Source: an uncultured SAR86 cluster bacterium
Lineage (GTDB): Bacteria > Pseudomonadota > Gammaproteobacteria > Magnimaribacterales > D2472
Direction of reading: 5' to 3'
Assembly: GCA_902591565.1 (NCBI GenBank)
Contig: CACJBC010000004.1
Coordinates: forward strand, 1-64,000
DNA: 64,000 nt
How positions within the stretch are numbered: position 1 is the first letter of the stretch; each line of letters opens with the position of its first letter. Position numbers and translations under genes: made by a program. Shown one piece after another: positions 10,947-21,469 of the stretch. The notes under the pieces are model-generated. The model ran no database searches. It had not been told where the DNA came from and was given only the letters and a program-made list of their open reading frames with translations.

Positions 10947-12377
10947 TTATTTTAATAATCCTTTTAGTAACTTTTCTATGCTCTTTGTGTAAGGAGGCCT
11001 AATACCATCAAACAATGCATCAAATTTAAATCCAACATCTTTATAAAATGATCTTGGATTTGAAAAATTTTTAAAACCATCAAATGATTGATATCTCCCC
11101 ATACCTGATGGGCCGACACCACCAAATGGCAAATCTTTTTGTTGAATATGGCCAACAACGTTATTAATCGTCACACCACCAGATGAGGTATTAGACATAA
11201 TTGTATTCTCTTCATTAGTATCATTTCCAAAATAATATAATCCCAAAGGTCTATCTTTTGAATTAATTGTAGACAGAGCATCAGTTAAATTTTCATATTC
11301 AAGAACAGGTAACACAGGACCAAATATCTCTTCGTTCATTATTTTCATATCATCAGAGGTATTAGTTACTATTGTTGGAGGTATTTTAAAGAATTCTTGT
11401 TGAGAAAAGTCTTCATTTGATGGATTGATTTGATTTATACAAGCACCCTTTTCTCTTGCGTCTTCAATAAAAGAATTTATTCTGTCAAAATGTCTTTGAT
11501 TTATAATGGATGAATAATCGTCATTATCTTTCATGGTTGGATAGTATTCATTTATTACATTTTCAACTTCAGTAATAAATTCATCTTTCTTTTCTTTGTG
11601 AACAATTACATAATCAGGAGCTAAACATATTTGACCTGCATTGAGTGTTTTACCAAACATAATTCTCTTAGCTGATACTTTAATATCAGCGGAATTTCCG
11701 ATAATAACTGGTGATTTACCACCTAATTCCAGAGTGACTGGAACAAGGTTATGGGATGCAGACTTCATAACTTGTTTGCCAATAGAACCTGAGCCAGTAT
11801 ACAGAAGATGATCAAAGTTAAGTTTTGTAAAAGCTTCACCAGTTTCAGGTCCTCCTAAAAAAGTTGCAAATTCATTTTCATCATATGCCTTATCACAAAG
11901 ATCTTTTATTAATGAGGCTGTTATAGGTGTTAACTCACTTGGTTTATGCATAACTTGATTACCAGCAGCAAAAATTGCAGCAAGTGGTTTAAAAGATATA
12001 TTAACAGGGAAATTCCATGGAGATATCATTCCAACTGTACCTAAAGGCTCATACTTAACATAAGATTTTGCACCAATTAAACCAAATGGAAAATTAGATG
12101 AACGTTTATCAATTTTGGTCCATTTTTTGATGTTTTTTATTGCGTTATTGATATCAGGGATTATCCCATAAGCATCAGAAAGCAAAGATATATTATTAGA
12201 TCTACTTCCATAATCTTCATTTAAAGCATCAACAAAATCGTATCTATTGTTCATAATTAGACTCTTTAGACGATTAAGTCTATCAATTCTTAATTCAATA
12301 GATGGTGAACCTTCTTCAATAAAAAAATTTTTTTGAGCCTCTAAAACTCTTTGCATTTCATTAAAATTACTTTCCAT
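10947..12377 (-). CDS. Aldehyde dehydrogenase family protein (coniferyl-aldehyde-dehydrogenase-like)
   Basis: ISPWNFPVNI, VTLELGGKSPVII, NAGQICLAPDYV, EEIFGPVLPV motifs. Confidence 0.92.
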   Translation of the reverse strand: MESNFNEMQRVLEAQKNFFIEEGSPSIELRIDRLNRLKSLIMNNRYDFVDALNEDYGSRSNNISLLSDAYGIIPDINNAIKNIKKWTKIDKRSSNFPFGLIGAKSYVKYEPLGTVGMISPWNFPVNISFKPLAAIFAAGNQVMHKPSELTPITASLIKDLCDKAYDENEFATFLGGPETGEAFTKLNFDHLLYTGSGSIGKQVMKSASHNLVPVTLELGGKSPVIIGNSADIKVSAKRIMFGKTLNAGQICLAPDYVIVHKEKKDEFITEVENVINEYYPTMKDNDDYSSIINQRHFDRINSFIEDAREKGACINQINPSNEDFSQQEFFKIPPTIVTNTSDDMKIMNEEIFGPVLPVLEYENLTDALSTINSKDRPLGLYYFGNDTNEENTIMSNTSSGGVTINNVVGHIQQKDLPFGGVGPSGMGRYQSFDGFKNFSNPRSFYKDVGFKFDALFDGIRPPYTKSIEKLLKGLLK

Positions 12378-12412
12378 AATTAATCTACCCCTTTATTGTT
12401 TATATCTATAAT

Positions 12413-13426
12413 TTATCTTTTATCTCCGAGGTTGGCTATGTCTATTAATGACTCTGCCCACATATCAGAAAAATTTAAAGAAGGAACATAATCTAAAATC
12501 TCTCCTCCAGCATCGATAAATAATTCTTGATATTCATCACCAATCTCTATTATTGTTTCCAAACAATCAGCTGTAAAAGCTGGTGAAAAAACTAGTACTT
12601 TTTTTTGATTTTTTGACGGCAATTTCTTTAAAACTTTATCAGTAAATGGATCTAACCATTTATTTGTTAGTCTAGATTGAAACGTGACTTCATATTGTGA
12701 ATCATCCAAGTTTAGTTTGTTTGCAATGAGTTTTGTTGTTTCATAAACAGTAGCTTTATAGCAATACTTATTTTTATTTGTAATTCCAAGCTCACAATCA
12801 TTATCTGAGCATAGACTATCTGAGTAAACATTATCTACGTGACTATTTGGTACCCCATGATAACTAAAAATTATTTTATCGTATGAAGCCATATCAAATT
12901 TTTTTGCTTTATCTACCCATGCATTGATAAATAATGGATTATCATAAAATTGATTAATAAAGGTTACATTTGGTATAACCCACTTTTCTCCTAAACATCT
13001 TGAAACTTCCTTATATACTGAACCAGTAGTAGCGGCTGCGTAATGAGGAAATAAAGGCAGAACTATTAATTCATCTGGATTATCGCTAAGAATGTCATCC
13101 AATACACTTTTAATTGATGGTGATTGATATCGCATTGCAAATTTAACACTAACATTAGGTAACTTTTTCTGTAACACTTGCGTTAACTGTTCCGTATTAT
13201 AAAGTAATGGCGATCCATATCGTTCACTCCAAACTTTTTTGTAAATCTTTGCAGAACTAAAGGATCTAAATGGGCAAATTATAAAATTAACTAATAAAAA
13301 CCTCAGTATTGGATTTATATCTAAAACCTTTTCATCAGATAGAAATTGTCTTAAATACTTAAAAACATGCAAATATGATGGGCTATCAGGCGTTCCAAGA
13401 TTTATGAGTAAAAGCGTTTTTTTCAT
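12413..13426 (-). CDS. hemH: Ferrochelatase
   Basis: LLINLGTPDSP, VLPLFPHYAAATTGS, FSYHGVP, FSPAFTADCLETIIEI motifs. Confidence 0.95.
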   Translation of the reverse strand: MKKTLLLINLGTPDSPSYLHVFKYLRQFLSDEKVLDINPILRFLLVNFIICPFRSFSSAKIYKKVWSERYGSPLLYNTEQLTQVLQKKLPNVSVKFAMRYQSPSIKSVLDDILSDNPDELIVLPLFPHYAAATTGSVYKEVSRCLGEKWVIPNVTFINQFYDNPLFINAWVDKAKKFDMASYDKIIFSYHGVPNSHVDNVYSDSLCSDNDCELGITNKNKYCYKATVYETTKLIANKLNLDDSQYEVTFQSRLTNKWLDPFTDKVLKKLPSKNQKKVLVFSPAFTADCLETIIEIGDEYQELFIDAGGEILDYVPSLNFSDMWAESLIDIANLGDKR

Positions 13427-13431
13427 ATTTT

Positions 13432-14616
13432 TTAATTTTTTCTAAAAATAGGATTACTAATTATAAATATAAAGCATATTAAACACAGAATCGAAGAAAA
13501 ATAATACAAATATGCTGGGTTATACGCATATATTGGCATAGCAACCACAGGTGTCAAAATATGACCTATAGGATAAACAGATCCCAAATATCCTGCTACA
13601 GACCCTTGATATTCAGGTGATTGCGCTAAAGATAATGAAGATGAAATTGCTGGACGCAACAATCCTCCACCTAGGCCATTAACAATAATTGACAAGTAAT
13701 AAATTGAAATCTTTGGATATAAAGCCATAACTGAATATGAAAAAGATAGTAATAAAATACCGTATATCAGTAATTTATTATTTGATAGTGGAAAAGCATC
13801 CGTAAAAATGTATTGACTGACTATTGTAGAGATAGAAAGTAAAGCAAAAGTGATACTAATTACAACAGGTAGATCATCAATATTAGGGAATGTATCAAAA
13901 AGATAAAAACCAATAGTTTGAATCAACGAAGCAAGACACAAGCTAGATATAGAAGCTATAAATAAAAATGGCCATACAGTATTTGATGTCCATGAAACTT
14001 TTATTGATTGATTTTTATTATTTAGTTTTAATGGGGTCTTATTATCTAGATTTTTATAAATTCCTATTGATGCAATTACTCCTAAAAAGCTAAAAATATA
14101 AAAAGGTGTTTCCTTTGATATAAGAATTAAAAAACCACCAATCAAAGGCCCTGCGACAGTACCAATTAAAAAACTTGATTCAAGTCGAGCAAATTTAAGA
14201 GTTCTCTTATCTTCAGATGATGTGTCTGCGACATATGCAAAAGAAGCCGGCCTAGTAGCAGACCCCAATAAACCATTCAACATTCGACCAAATACTAGTA
14301 ATGGAAAAAGATAAACTAAATCTAATAGATCTTTTTCAACTAAAAACAATGGGGTTATCATAGCTATTAATGATGCTGAGTAACCAAAAAGTCCCAAAAT
14401 AGCAATATTACGCCTTCCATACCGATCACTAGCCCTACCCCATGTTGCACTAGTTAAGGCCCAGCCAATAGCTGAGAATGCGAATATTGATGATGTTTGT
14501 ACCTCAGATAAACCTAACTCTCTAGCTAGAGGTGGAACAATGACAAAAACAAATGATTGGCCTAATCCAACTGTAAATAGGCCAAATTTAAGCCAGGAAG
14601 AGCCAGATTTATTCAT
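13432..14616 (-). CDS. MFS transporter
   Basis: 12-TM pattern; GRASDRYGRRNIAILG loop motif. Confidence 0.85.
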   Translation of the reverse strand: MNKSGSSWLKFGLFTVGLGQSFVFVIVPPLARELGLSEVQTSSIFAFSAIGWALTSATWGRASDRYGRRNIAILGLFGYSASLIAMITPLFLVEKDLLDLVYLFPLLVFGRMLNGLLGSATRPASFAYVADTSSEDKRTLKFARLESSFLIGTVAGPLIGGFLILISKETPFYIFSFLGVIASIGIYKNLDNKTPLKLNNKNQSIKVSWTSNTVWPFLFIASISSLCLASLIQTIGFYLFDTFPNIDDLPVVISITFALLSISTIVSQYIFTDAFPLSNNKLLIYGILLLSFSYSVMALYPKISIYYLSIIVNGLGGGLLRPAISSSLSLAQSPEYQGSVAGYLGSVYPIGHILTPVVAMPIYAYNPAYLYYFSSILCLICFIFIISNPIFRKN

Positions 14617-15608
14617 TAAGATATTTTTTTTATGCCTATACTATCTCTTATCGAAGATAACATTTCTTTTGCTATAGGCCTTACCTTATTAGAACCTTCA
14701 TTTAACAAATCATTAAGTAAATTTTTATCATTAACCAATGAATCATATTTATCTCTTATGGGACTCATTTCATTATTAACAACGCTGAATAATTTATTTT
14801 TAGCATCACCCCAGCCAATACCATCCTTATAATCGCTTTCAAATTCAGCAATCATTTCATCTGAAGCAAAATATTTATATAACTTAAATACCGTGCAATT
14901 TGATGGGTTTTTAGCTTCTCCTGGTTCTAATGAATTTGTAACTATCTTTGCTATAGATTTATGGAGTTGTTTTTCAGTAGATAATAATGGAATTATATTT
15001 CCATAAGATTTAGACATTTTTTGACCATCAGTACCAGGCACTGTGTCCTTTTTAGATTGAATAATAGCTTCGGGTAATTCAAAAGTTTTTTTGTATATAT
15101 GATTAAACCTAGCAGCAATATCTCTCGTCATTTCAAGATGTTGAATTTGATCAGCCCCGACAGGAACATGAGTAGCATTAAACATTAAGATATCAGCAGC
15201 CATTAATATTGGGTATGAAAAAAGACCCATTGTTATGCCTTTATCCTCATCTTCTTTATTATTGTTAATAGCAGCTTTATAAGCATGGGATCTATTCATT
15301 AAGCCCTTTGCCGTTACACAATTTAAAATCCAGCTAAGTTCCAGAATTTCTGGTATATCTGATTGACGATAAAAAAAAGATTTATCAACATCAAGACCTG
15401 AAGCAAGCCATGCTAAAGCAACATTTTTTACAGATTCAGATACTTCTTTATTATCAGAATTTTTGATAATTGCATGGTAGTCAGCTAAAAAATAATAAGA
15501 TTCATCATAATTCTTTGCTTGTTTTAAGGCAGGTTTTATTGCACCTAAATAATTTCCAATATGAGGAGTACCAGTTGTTGTAATACCTGTTAGAATTCGT
15601 TTTTTCAT
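14616..15608 (-). CDS. trpS: Tryptophan--tRNA ligase
   Basis: TGTPHIGNYLGAI (HIGH-like), GADQIQHLEMTRDIA, KMSKS motifs. Confidence 0.96.
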   Translation of the reverse strand: MKKRILTGITTTGTPHIGNYLGAIKPALKQAKNYDESYYFLADYHAIIKNSDNKEVSESVKNVALAWLASGLDVDKSFFYRQSDIPEILELSWILNCVTAKGLMNRSHAYKAAINNNKEDEDKGITMGLFSYPILMAADILMFNATHVPVGADQIQHLEMTRDIAARFNHIYKKTFELPEAIIQSKKDTVPGTDGQKMSKSYGNIIPLLSTEKQLHKSIAKIVTNSLEPGEAKNPSNCTVFKLYKYFASDEMIAEFESDYKDGIGWGDAKNKLFSVVNNEMSPIRDKYDSLVNDKNLLNDLLNEGSNKVRPIAKEMLSSIRDSIGIKKIS

Positions 15609-15641
15609 TTGATATAATTATAAACTTCAAAAGAGATTAAT

Positions 15642-17060
15642 GTGAAAACAAGTCAAGATTTATTTAAAGAATTAGATGAAGTAGAATCTTTATTTACAAA
15701 AGGTTCTATCAAAGTAGCTCAAAAAAAAGTTAGAGAAGTTATTACAAAGTCTAAAGAATTGGACAAAGTGCCAAACAAACTCAGGCATAAACTTAATTTT
15801 GCAATTGGTCAATCAAGATATTTTGATGATATGTCGTCTTTTGCAACTAATCCAAAAAGAGAAGAATTAATAAAAGAAATAACTACAATTATAGAAAGTC
15901 CACTCGAAAGCCCAAAAAAACAAGCGCACTTAATTCATGATCTTCAAACTAAGTGGCAACTTCTTGATTTATCAAGCAGACCTGCATCAAAAGAACAGTG
16001 GAATAGGTTTAACGAACTAACCAATAAAGCATGGGAACCATGCAATGAATATTTTGATGAGCTAAAACAAATAAAAATAAATAATGCTGCCCAAAGAATG
16101 GAAATCATTAATAATATTAATCAATACGTTCAAGATAATTCATCAAACTGGCCTCAACCTAAATTTCTAATTCAATTTTTAAGAAAATCTTTTAAAGAGT
16201 GGCAAAAATATGCACCGGTTTTAGATAAAGATCTTAATAAATTAAGAAATGCTTATTTTGAAGCTAAGAAACCTATCAATGATTCTATTAAGAAACAAGA
16301 ACAGATAGTCATAAAAGCTAAAGAAGCTTTAATAGAAAAAGTAAATGCTATAACAGATGAAGATAATGATATATGCATTAAGAAGTTCAATGATTTAAAG
16401 AATGAGTGGAAAAAAGCAGGATCCGCTGGCAGGAAAGCCGACAATAAACTTTGGGATAAATTTAATAAATCTGCAGATAGATTCTTTAATGCGAAGAAAG
16501 AAGTTATAGATGCTGAGCTTATAAAAGCTAACGAGCTATTAGCACAACTTAAGAGTGATGAGATTTCAATTAATGAAGTATTAAAAAGTTTAAATGATCT
16601 AAAAAATATTTCTAAAACAAGAGAATTCAATGCCATCCAAAAACTAATTAATGATAAAAGAAAAGTTCAAGAGTTAAAACTAAAACAAAATAAGATTGAT
16701 ACATATACCAATCTGCTCGATGCATTCTTAAATAATGAATTGGATAAAACTCAAGCACCCTCTTCTATAAAAAATAAATTAAACAAAAAGCCACAAGATA
16801 AATCTAATAATGAAGCATTAACTTATGCATGTGTAAAATTAGAGGCTCTTGCTGGAATTGATTCATTAAAAAAAGATTCTAAGTTAAGACAATCTATACA
16901 AATAGAAATACTCACAAATAAATTTAATAAGGTATCTAATCAACTCAATTCTGTAGATGATTTATTAATTCATTTTATTAATAATATTGCATCAAAGCCC
17001 ACTGCAGCAGAAAAAACACTTTGGAAAAGAGTTTCAAAGACGATCGAAATTCTTGTTTAG
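15642..17060 (+). CDS. DUF349 domain-containing protein
   Basis: Repeated W-containing helical units (KEQWNRFNELTNKAWEPC, KKFNDLKNEWKKAGSAGRKADNKLWDKFNKSADRFFNAKK) typical of DUF349; GTG start. Confidence 0.85.
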   Translation: MKTSQDLFKELDEVESLFTKGSIKVAQKKVREVITKSKELDKVPNKLRHKLNFAIGQSRYFDDMSSFATNPKREELIKEITTIIESPLESPKKQAHLIHDLQTKWQLLDLSSRPASKEQWNRFNELTNKAWEPCNEYFDELKQIKINNAAQRMEIINNINQYVQDNSSNWPQPKFLIQFLRKSFKEWQKYAPVLDKDLNKLRNAYFEAKKPINDSIKKQEQIVIKAKEALIEKVNAITDEDNDICIKKFNDLKNEWKKAGSAGRKADNKLWDKFNKSADRFFNAKKEVIDAELIKANELLAQLKSDEISINEVLKSLNDLKNISKTREFNAIQKLINDKRKVQELKLKQNKIDTYTNLLDAFLNNELDKTQAPSSIKNKLNKKPQDKSNNEALTYACVKLEALAGIDSLKKDSKLRQSIQIEILTNKFNKVSNQLNSVDDLLIHFINNIASKPTAAEKTLWKRVSKTIEILV

Positions 17061-17063
17061 TGA

Positions 17064-18467
17064 TCAAGCTCTTTCTTTAAGCTGTCTCAGTATCTCTGAA
17101 TGTCTTTTCTTATCAAGACTATAGAAGTGAAAAAATATTAAAGGTATTACCAATAAGACAGGACCAATAACACCTTGAACAAAAAATAATGAATATGCTT
17201 GATCATAGGTTGGTGTTTCTGATGTGATGTTTAATACCCAAAGAGTTAATCCTCCAGTTAACGCACCAAATGCTGTATTAACCTTTTGTACAAATGAAAC
17301 TGTTGAATATAAAACACCTTCTTGTCTTTTACCACTTTGCAAATCAACCTCATCTGCAATATCACCAATCATTGCATCCCTAGTCATGTTGCCAGCAATA
17401 CTAAGGGTAGAAATAAATATTAAAGGCATGCATAAAAATAGAACCAAAGCGTTAGTACCTTTATCAGGGGTTAAACCTAAGTTATAAAAAATAAATGCAA
17501 TTGGGCTAGATAATGCTACACCCGCAACACAAATTAAAACAAAATTTCTTTTACCAATAAAAGTTACAAACTTAGGTGTTATATAAAATGCTAAAAATGC
17601 AGCTCCAAAGTATATATATAAAAAAATACCTATCTGACTTCCTTTAAGTTGCCAAAAATCAGTATTTATAAACAACGTAAGACTGTTAAGAAGACCCCAA
17701 CATATTGATAAGGATAAACTTCCTAAAAAAAATAAGACAAAACTTCTATTTGATAGTGCAATTTTTAATTCAGATAAAATCTGTATTATTGATATTGCTC
17801 CTTTCCATGAGGATAAATTTTTAATTTCATTTCTAGTAATTAATGAGGAATATAAAATGCTTATTACCATAAAGATTGAACCTGTTAATGCAAGAGGAAA
17901 ATAGGCTTCTGGATTTAACTGTCCAAATGAAAATTTTTCAGTAGATTTAAAAAAAATATTATAAGCAAGAAATGCATTACAAATTCCTGCAGTCCAAGCA
18001 AACATTTCTCTCCAAGAGAATAATTTTGTTCTTTCTATATAATCCTTTGTTATTTCAGCTCCAAAAGATCTATGGGGCACTTCAAAAAAAGTCATACCTA
18101 TCCTAGTAAAACTTGCACAGACAAACATCCACCAAAACAATTGATTTTGAGATAAATTCCAATCAGGCATTGGAGTAAAAAGTAAAACATAAAAAATTGA
18201 AACAGGGATAAATGAAACAAACATAAATGGATGCCTTCTTCCATATTTAGAATTTGTTCTATCAGATATGGTTCCCATTAGAGGGTCTGTAAAAGAATCT
18301 ATAATGAGAGCCAAGCCAATTGCTAATGATGCAAGTAAAGGATCTAAACCAATTACCCTAGAATAAAAAAATAGTAAAAAAAAAGTAAACGTATCTGTTT
18401 TGATTCCGTTAGCTATAGCCCCAACAGAATAATTAAATTTAAAACCGTTATTAAGCATTATCTTCAC
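17064..18467 (-). CDS. MFS transporter, glycoside-pentoside-hexuronide:cation symporter-like
   Basis: DSFTDPLMGTISDRTNSKYGRRHPFMF motif of the GPH/MelB family. Confidence 0.85.
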   Translation of the reverse strand: MKIMLNNGFKFNYSVGAIANGIKTDTFTFFLLFFYSRVIGLDPLLASLAIGLALIIDSFTDPLMGTISDRTNSKYGRRHPFMFVSFIPVSIFYVLLFTPMPDWNLSQNQLFWWMFVCASFTRIGMTFFEVPHRSFGAEITKDYIERTKLFSWREMFAWTAGICNAFLAYNIFFKSTEKFSFGQLNPEAYFPLALTGSIFMVISILYSSLITRNEIKNLSSWKGAISIIQILSELKIALSNRSFVLFFLGSLSLSICWGLLNSLTLFINTDFWQLKGSQIGIFLYIYFGAAFLAFYITPKFVTFIGKRNFVLICVAGVALSSPIAFIFYNLGLTPDKGTNALVLFLCMPLIFISTLSIAGNMTRDAMIGDIADEVDLQSGKRQEGVLYSTVSFVQKVNTAFGALTGGLTLWVLNITSETPTYDQAYSLFFVQGVIGPVLLVIPLIFFHFYSLDKKRHSEILRQLKERA

Positions 18468-19431
18468 TTAAATGAGTTAGTAAATCATCTTTAAATAATT
18501 CAAAAACTGGTTCCTCTATTAAATGTCTCATTTTTGGAAGAACAATTAAATTACTATTTTTTATATATCTATTAGCTTGATATGCATTTTTAACCTGTAT
18601 CAAAGGATCTTCTTTACCATGAATAATTAAAGTTTTAGATTCAATAGATTTAACTTTTTGTATTCGATTTTCTGAACCTAATATAGCCATAAGTTGTCTA
18701 CTAAAACCACTATCATCAGGACCTGCTCTATTAATAGATTCAATAGATTTATTATAAAATTCTTCACTTTCAAGATCACTTTCATCAATCCCAATCAATT
18801 TAAAAATGCTTTTTGTTCTCTCTATTCTTTCATCGTTAGTTGCATTTGGATTTGCTGATCTGCTCATTAATAACTTCCTTACATCACGCCTAGGGCCATT
18901 TAATGGACTTGGTACTGAAACAGATGAGGCAATGAGTGTAAAAGTTTTAATTCTTTCAGGATGATTAGCTGCTAATATTTGAGCAATCATTCCACCCATA
19001 GAAATTCCGAGCAGATGAGATTTTTCAATATCTAAATGGTCTAATATTGTTACAGCGTCGTTGGCCATATCATCAAGCGTATAAGGAGCATTAATAGGTA
19101 ATCTTAAGTAGTATCTAAGATAAGTTCTATTTATTGTTTTAGCTTTATTATTTTCAGAAAAAAGATCATTGTTTAATCTTGAAGATAAACCTGAGTCTCT
19201 GTTATCAAAAACTATTGGTCTAAAGTTATTTTCTATTAAAAAATTAATTATATGATCTGGCCAATTTATTAATTGACCTCCAAGACCTTGAACTAATAGT
19301 ATTGGATCAGCGGAATTAGGGCCATAGTCTCTATAAACAATCTTTATATCATCGTTATAGACAAAAGATTCTTCATATGAAAATAAGGAAGTTGAGGTAA
19401 ACAAAATTAATAAAGCTTTATATAAAGGCAT
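18451..19431 (-). CDS. Alpha/beta hydrolase (secreted or membrane-anchored)
   Basis: LLVQGLGGQLINWP, FDNRDSGLSSR, LLGISMGGMIAQ nucleophile elbow. Confidence 0.88.
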   Translation of the reverse strand: MPLYKALLILFTSTSLFSYEESFVYNDDIKIVYRDYGPNSADPILLVQGLGGQLINWPDHIINFLIENNFRPIVFDNRDSGLSSRLNNDLFSENNKAKTINRTYLRYYLRLPINAPYTLDDMANDAVTILDHLDIEKSHLLGISMGGMIAQILAANHPERIKTFTLIASSVSVPSPLNGPRRDVRKLLMSRSANPNATNDERIERTKSIFKLIGIDESDLESEEFYNKSIESINRAGPDDSGFSRQLMAILGSENRIQKVKSIESKTLIIHGKEDPLIQVKNAYQANRYIKNSNLIVLPKMRHLIEEPVFELFKDDLLTHLSEDNA

Positions 19432-20512
19432 TTATTCTATCCTTTATATTTTTTCTTAAACACCCCCAAAAAAGCATAACGTCATAACTATGCAAGTCAC
19501 CATTAAAGTATCTTATTTTTTTATATCTATCAACTAATGGTCCTCGAGCTTCTAGAAGACCTGTTTTACTATTTAAAGCAGAAGTAAAGTCTTGCACACT
19601 ACTATATTGTATAGATTTATTTGATCTTGAGTGTAATGAGGAAAGTCTATCAGCAAAATCATAATTATCAGCCTTAGTAATTATTGAGCTATGGCATTCT
19701 GGTTGAGAAATCCACTCACTAGAGTTATTCCATGAAAATGGATTAATTCCATAAATTCTTTGATCCATGTATTCAAGACCCCATCCAGACGGTTTCCAGA
19801 AAATTGTTCTTTCACGAGCTCTTTTAAAGCCTTCAGCAACAGTACACCATGATAATAAACAATTAGTGTCATTAAAGTTAACTGATTTGGGAATAGATGG
19901 AAACAAAGTCTCATATTCTTTTTCAGGAATAATATATCCAATTACATACGCACAAATCATTCGTTTTTGAAGATCGGTATTTTGAATATACTTTGAAATT
20001 AAGCGTTGAGCATGCAGAGCACCTTGGCTATGTGACATTATGATGTAAGGTTTACTATCATTAAAATTTTCAATGAAATAATTAAAGGAATTAAGAATAT
20101 CTTCAAAAGCTAAATCATGAGCTTTGGTGCCATCAGAATCTTTAGCAAAATATGAATAGTAAGTAGCTTGCCTATATTCAGGAGCATAAATATTACATGA
20201 ATCATTAAATGGAGTTACTTGGTTAGATAACATTATCTCAGTTCTTTCATAAGTAGAATGATTTTTAGACATATCAGAATTCCAAGTTTGTTCAAAGCAA
20301 CCTGTTGGATGGATATAAAAAACATCAACATCATTCTTATTTCTATTAACTTTTAAGTTATTATCAGGAACAAAAAACTGATACCCATCTATATCTGGAT
20401 GAGCTGCCCATGAGTCTAAATTACTGTAATCAGGTGCTTTTGGGTGATCAGTGTCATCATAGGAATTAATAGGCTTTATTAGCTGTAAAAATTTTTCAAA
20501 AACCTCAGACAT
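19418..20512 (-). CDS. DUF3089 domain-containing protein
   Basis: VDVFYIHPTGCF, IYAPEYRQATYYSYF, IMSHSQGALHAQRLI characteristic of DUF3089. Confidence 0.85.
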   Translation of the reverse strand: MSEVFEKFLQLIKPINSYDDTDHPKAPDYSNLDSWAAHPDIDGYQFFVPDNNLKVNRNKNDVDVFYIHPTGCFEQTWNSDMSKNHSTYERTEIMLSNQVTPFNDSCNIYAPEYRQATYYSYFAKDSDGTKAHDLAFEDILNSFNYFIENFNDSKPYIIMSHSQGALHAQRLISKYIQNTDLQKRMICAYVIGYIIPEKEYETLFPSIPKSVNFNDTNCLLSWCTVAEGFKRARERTIFWKPSGWGLEYMDQRIYGINPFSWNNSSEWISQPECHSSIITKADNYDFADRLSSLHSRSNKSIQYSSVQDFTSALNSKTGLLEARGPLVDRYKKIRYFNGDLHSYDVMLFWGCLRKNIKDRINAFI

Positions 20513-20526
20513 TAAATGAGTATATC

Positions 20527-20943
20527 TTAGAATGGACTATCAACTATCTTATTGGTGGCAGATGAAGTAGCAATTACGGTATTATTTTGATACAACACAG
20601 CTTCAGTAAAACAGATTGATTTACCCTCTTTGGTAATTTTAGCAACTGTTTTTACAGGGCCTGGTGCGCATGGTCTTAAAAACTTTACATCAATATCTAA
20701 AGTTAATGGTATTTGTTTACCTTGAGCTTTATATATTAAAAATTGAGCCATACAACAATCTAACATACCTGTTACAAAGCCACCTTGAACAACCATACCC
20801 TTTGAATGAGTTAACTCTTCTCCAGGCATAAACTCAACTACAAAAGAATCATCTTTAGGATATGCACTTGTAATATTAAATACTTTTAAAAATGGTGGGA
20901 TTTCTCTAAAAAATTCTGATATATCCTTCTTACTATCTGCCAT
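20527..20943 (-). CDS. PaaI family (hotdog-fold) thioesterase
   Basis: VVQGGFVTGMLDCCMAQFLIY, DIDVKFLRPC hotdog pattern. Confidence 0.85.
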   Translation of the reverse strand: MADSKKDISEFFREIPPFLKVFNITSAYPKDDSFVVEFMPGEELTHSKGMVVQGGFVTGMLDCCMAQFLIYKAQGKQIPLTLDIDVKFLRPCAPGPVKTVAKITKEGKSICFTEAVLYQNNTVIATSSATNKIVDSPF

Positions 20944-20956
20944 TACAGTTACCGAT

Positions 20957-21048
20957 TGGCGGAGGGAGTGGGATTCGAACCCACGGTGCCGATGAAAGCA
21001 CGACGGTTTTCAAGACCGTTACAATAAACCAGACTCTGCCATCCCTCC
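20957..21048 (-). tRNA. tRNA-Ser(UGA), CCA encoded
   Basis: Reverse complement GGAGGGATGGCAGAGTCTGG...ACGGTCTTGAAAACCGT...GGGTTCGAATCCCACTCCCTCCGCCA: 7-bp acceptor stem, TGA anticodon, long variable arm, T-loop TTCGAAT. Confidence 0.96.
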
Positions 21049-21121
21049 TGATTCTGAAGTAGCTATTTTATAGGGTTTTTTAAGTTTCGCAATTACTTTA
21101 ACTAATTCAGTTTTAACATAA

Positions 21122-21223
21122 TTAAGTATTATCTGAATCTTGATATTCTAAATCTGATTTATCAAAAATTTTCCTTTTCGATCTATTAAAAATTTTATTA
21201 AATAAATTTAATAACCATTTCAT
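21122..21223 (-). CDS. Hypothetical 33-aa peptide (MKWLLNLFNKIFNRSKRKIFDKSDLEYQDSDNT)
   Basis: ATG-stop frame in an intergenic gap with basic amphipathic N-terminus; no homology evidence. Confidence 0.35.
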   Translation of the reverse strand: MKWLLNLFNKIFNRSKRKIFDKSDLEYQDSDNT

Positions 21224-21469
21224 AACTTCTCCAATAAACAATGTTCTTATATTTTGACATAATTAAGAATCAATAAATACAATCCAATTTTGGTTTGATA
21301 AAATTCACAATATGAGCAAAGATTACGAAGAATTCATAGAAAAGAATATCAAAAGCAAAAATTTAGACCTTAATTCAGTTGAAGTGACTATCGATATTAG
21401 TTAAAAGTTGGTATTTAAACAGAATGGAATGGCTTGATAGCGCATTTAAAAACTTATAAATATAATTTA

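Noticed and set aside
16253-16636. 127-aa minus-strand ORF inside the DUF349 gene
   Set aside because: Antisense shadow of a Lys/Asn-rich coiled region giving a Ser/Phe/Leu-rich pseudo-protein.
21312-21404. 30-aa ORF MSKDYEEFIEKNIKSKNLDLNSVEVTIDIS
   Set aside because: Very short, no TM or recognisable motif; cannot be distinguished from chance.
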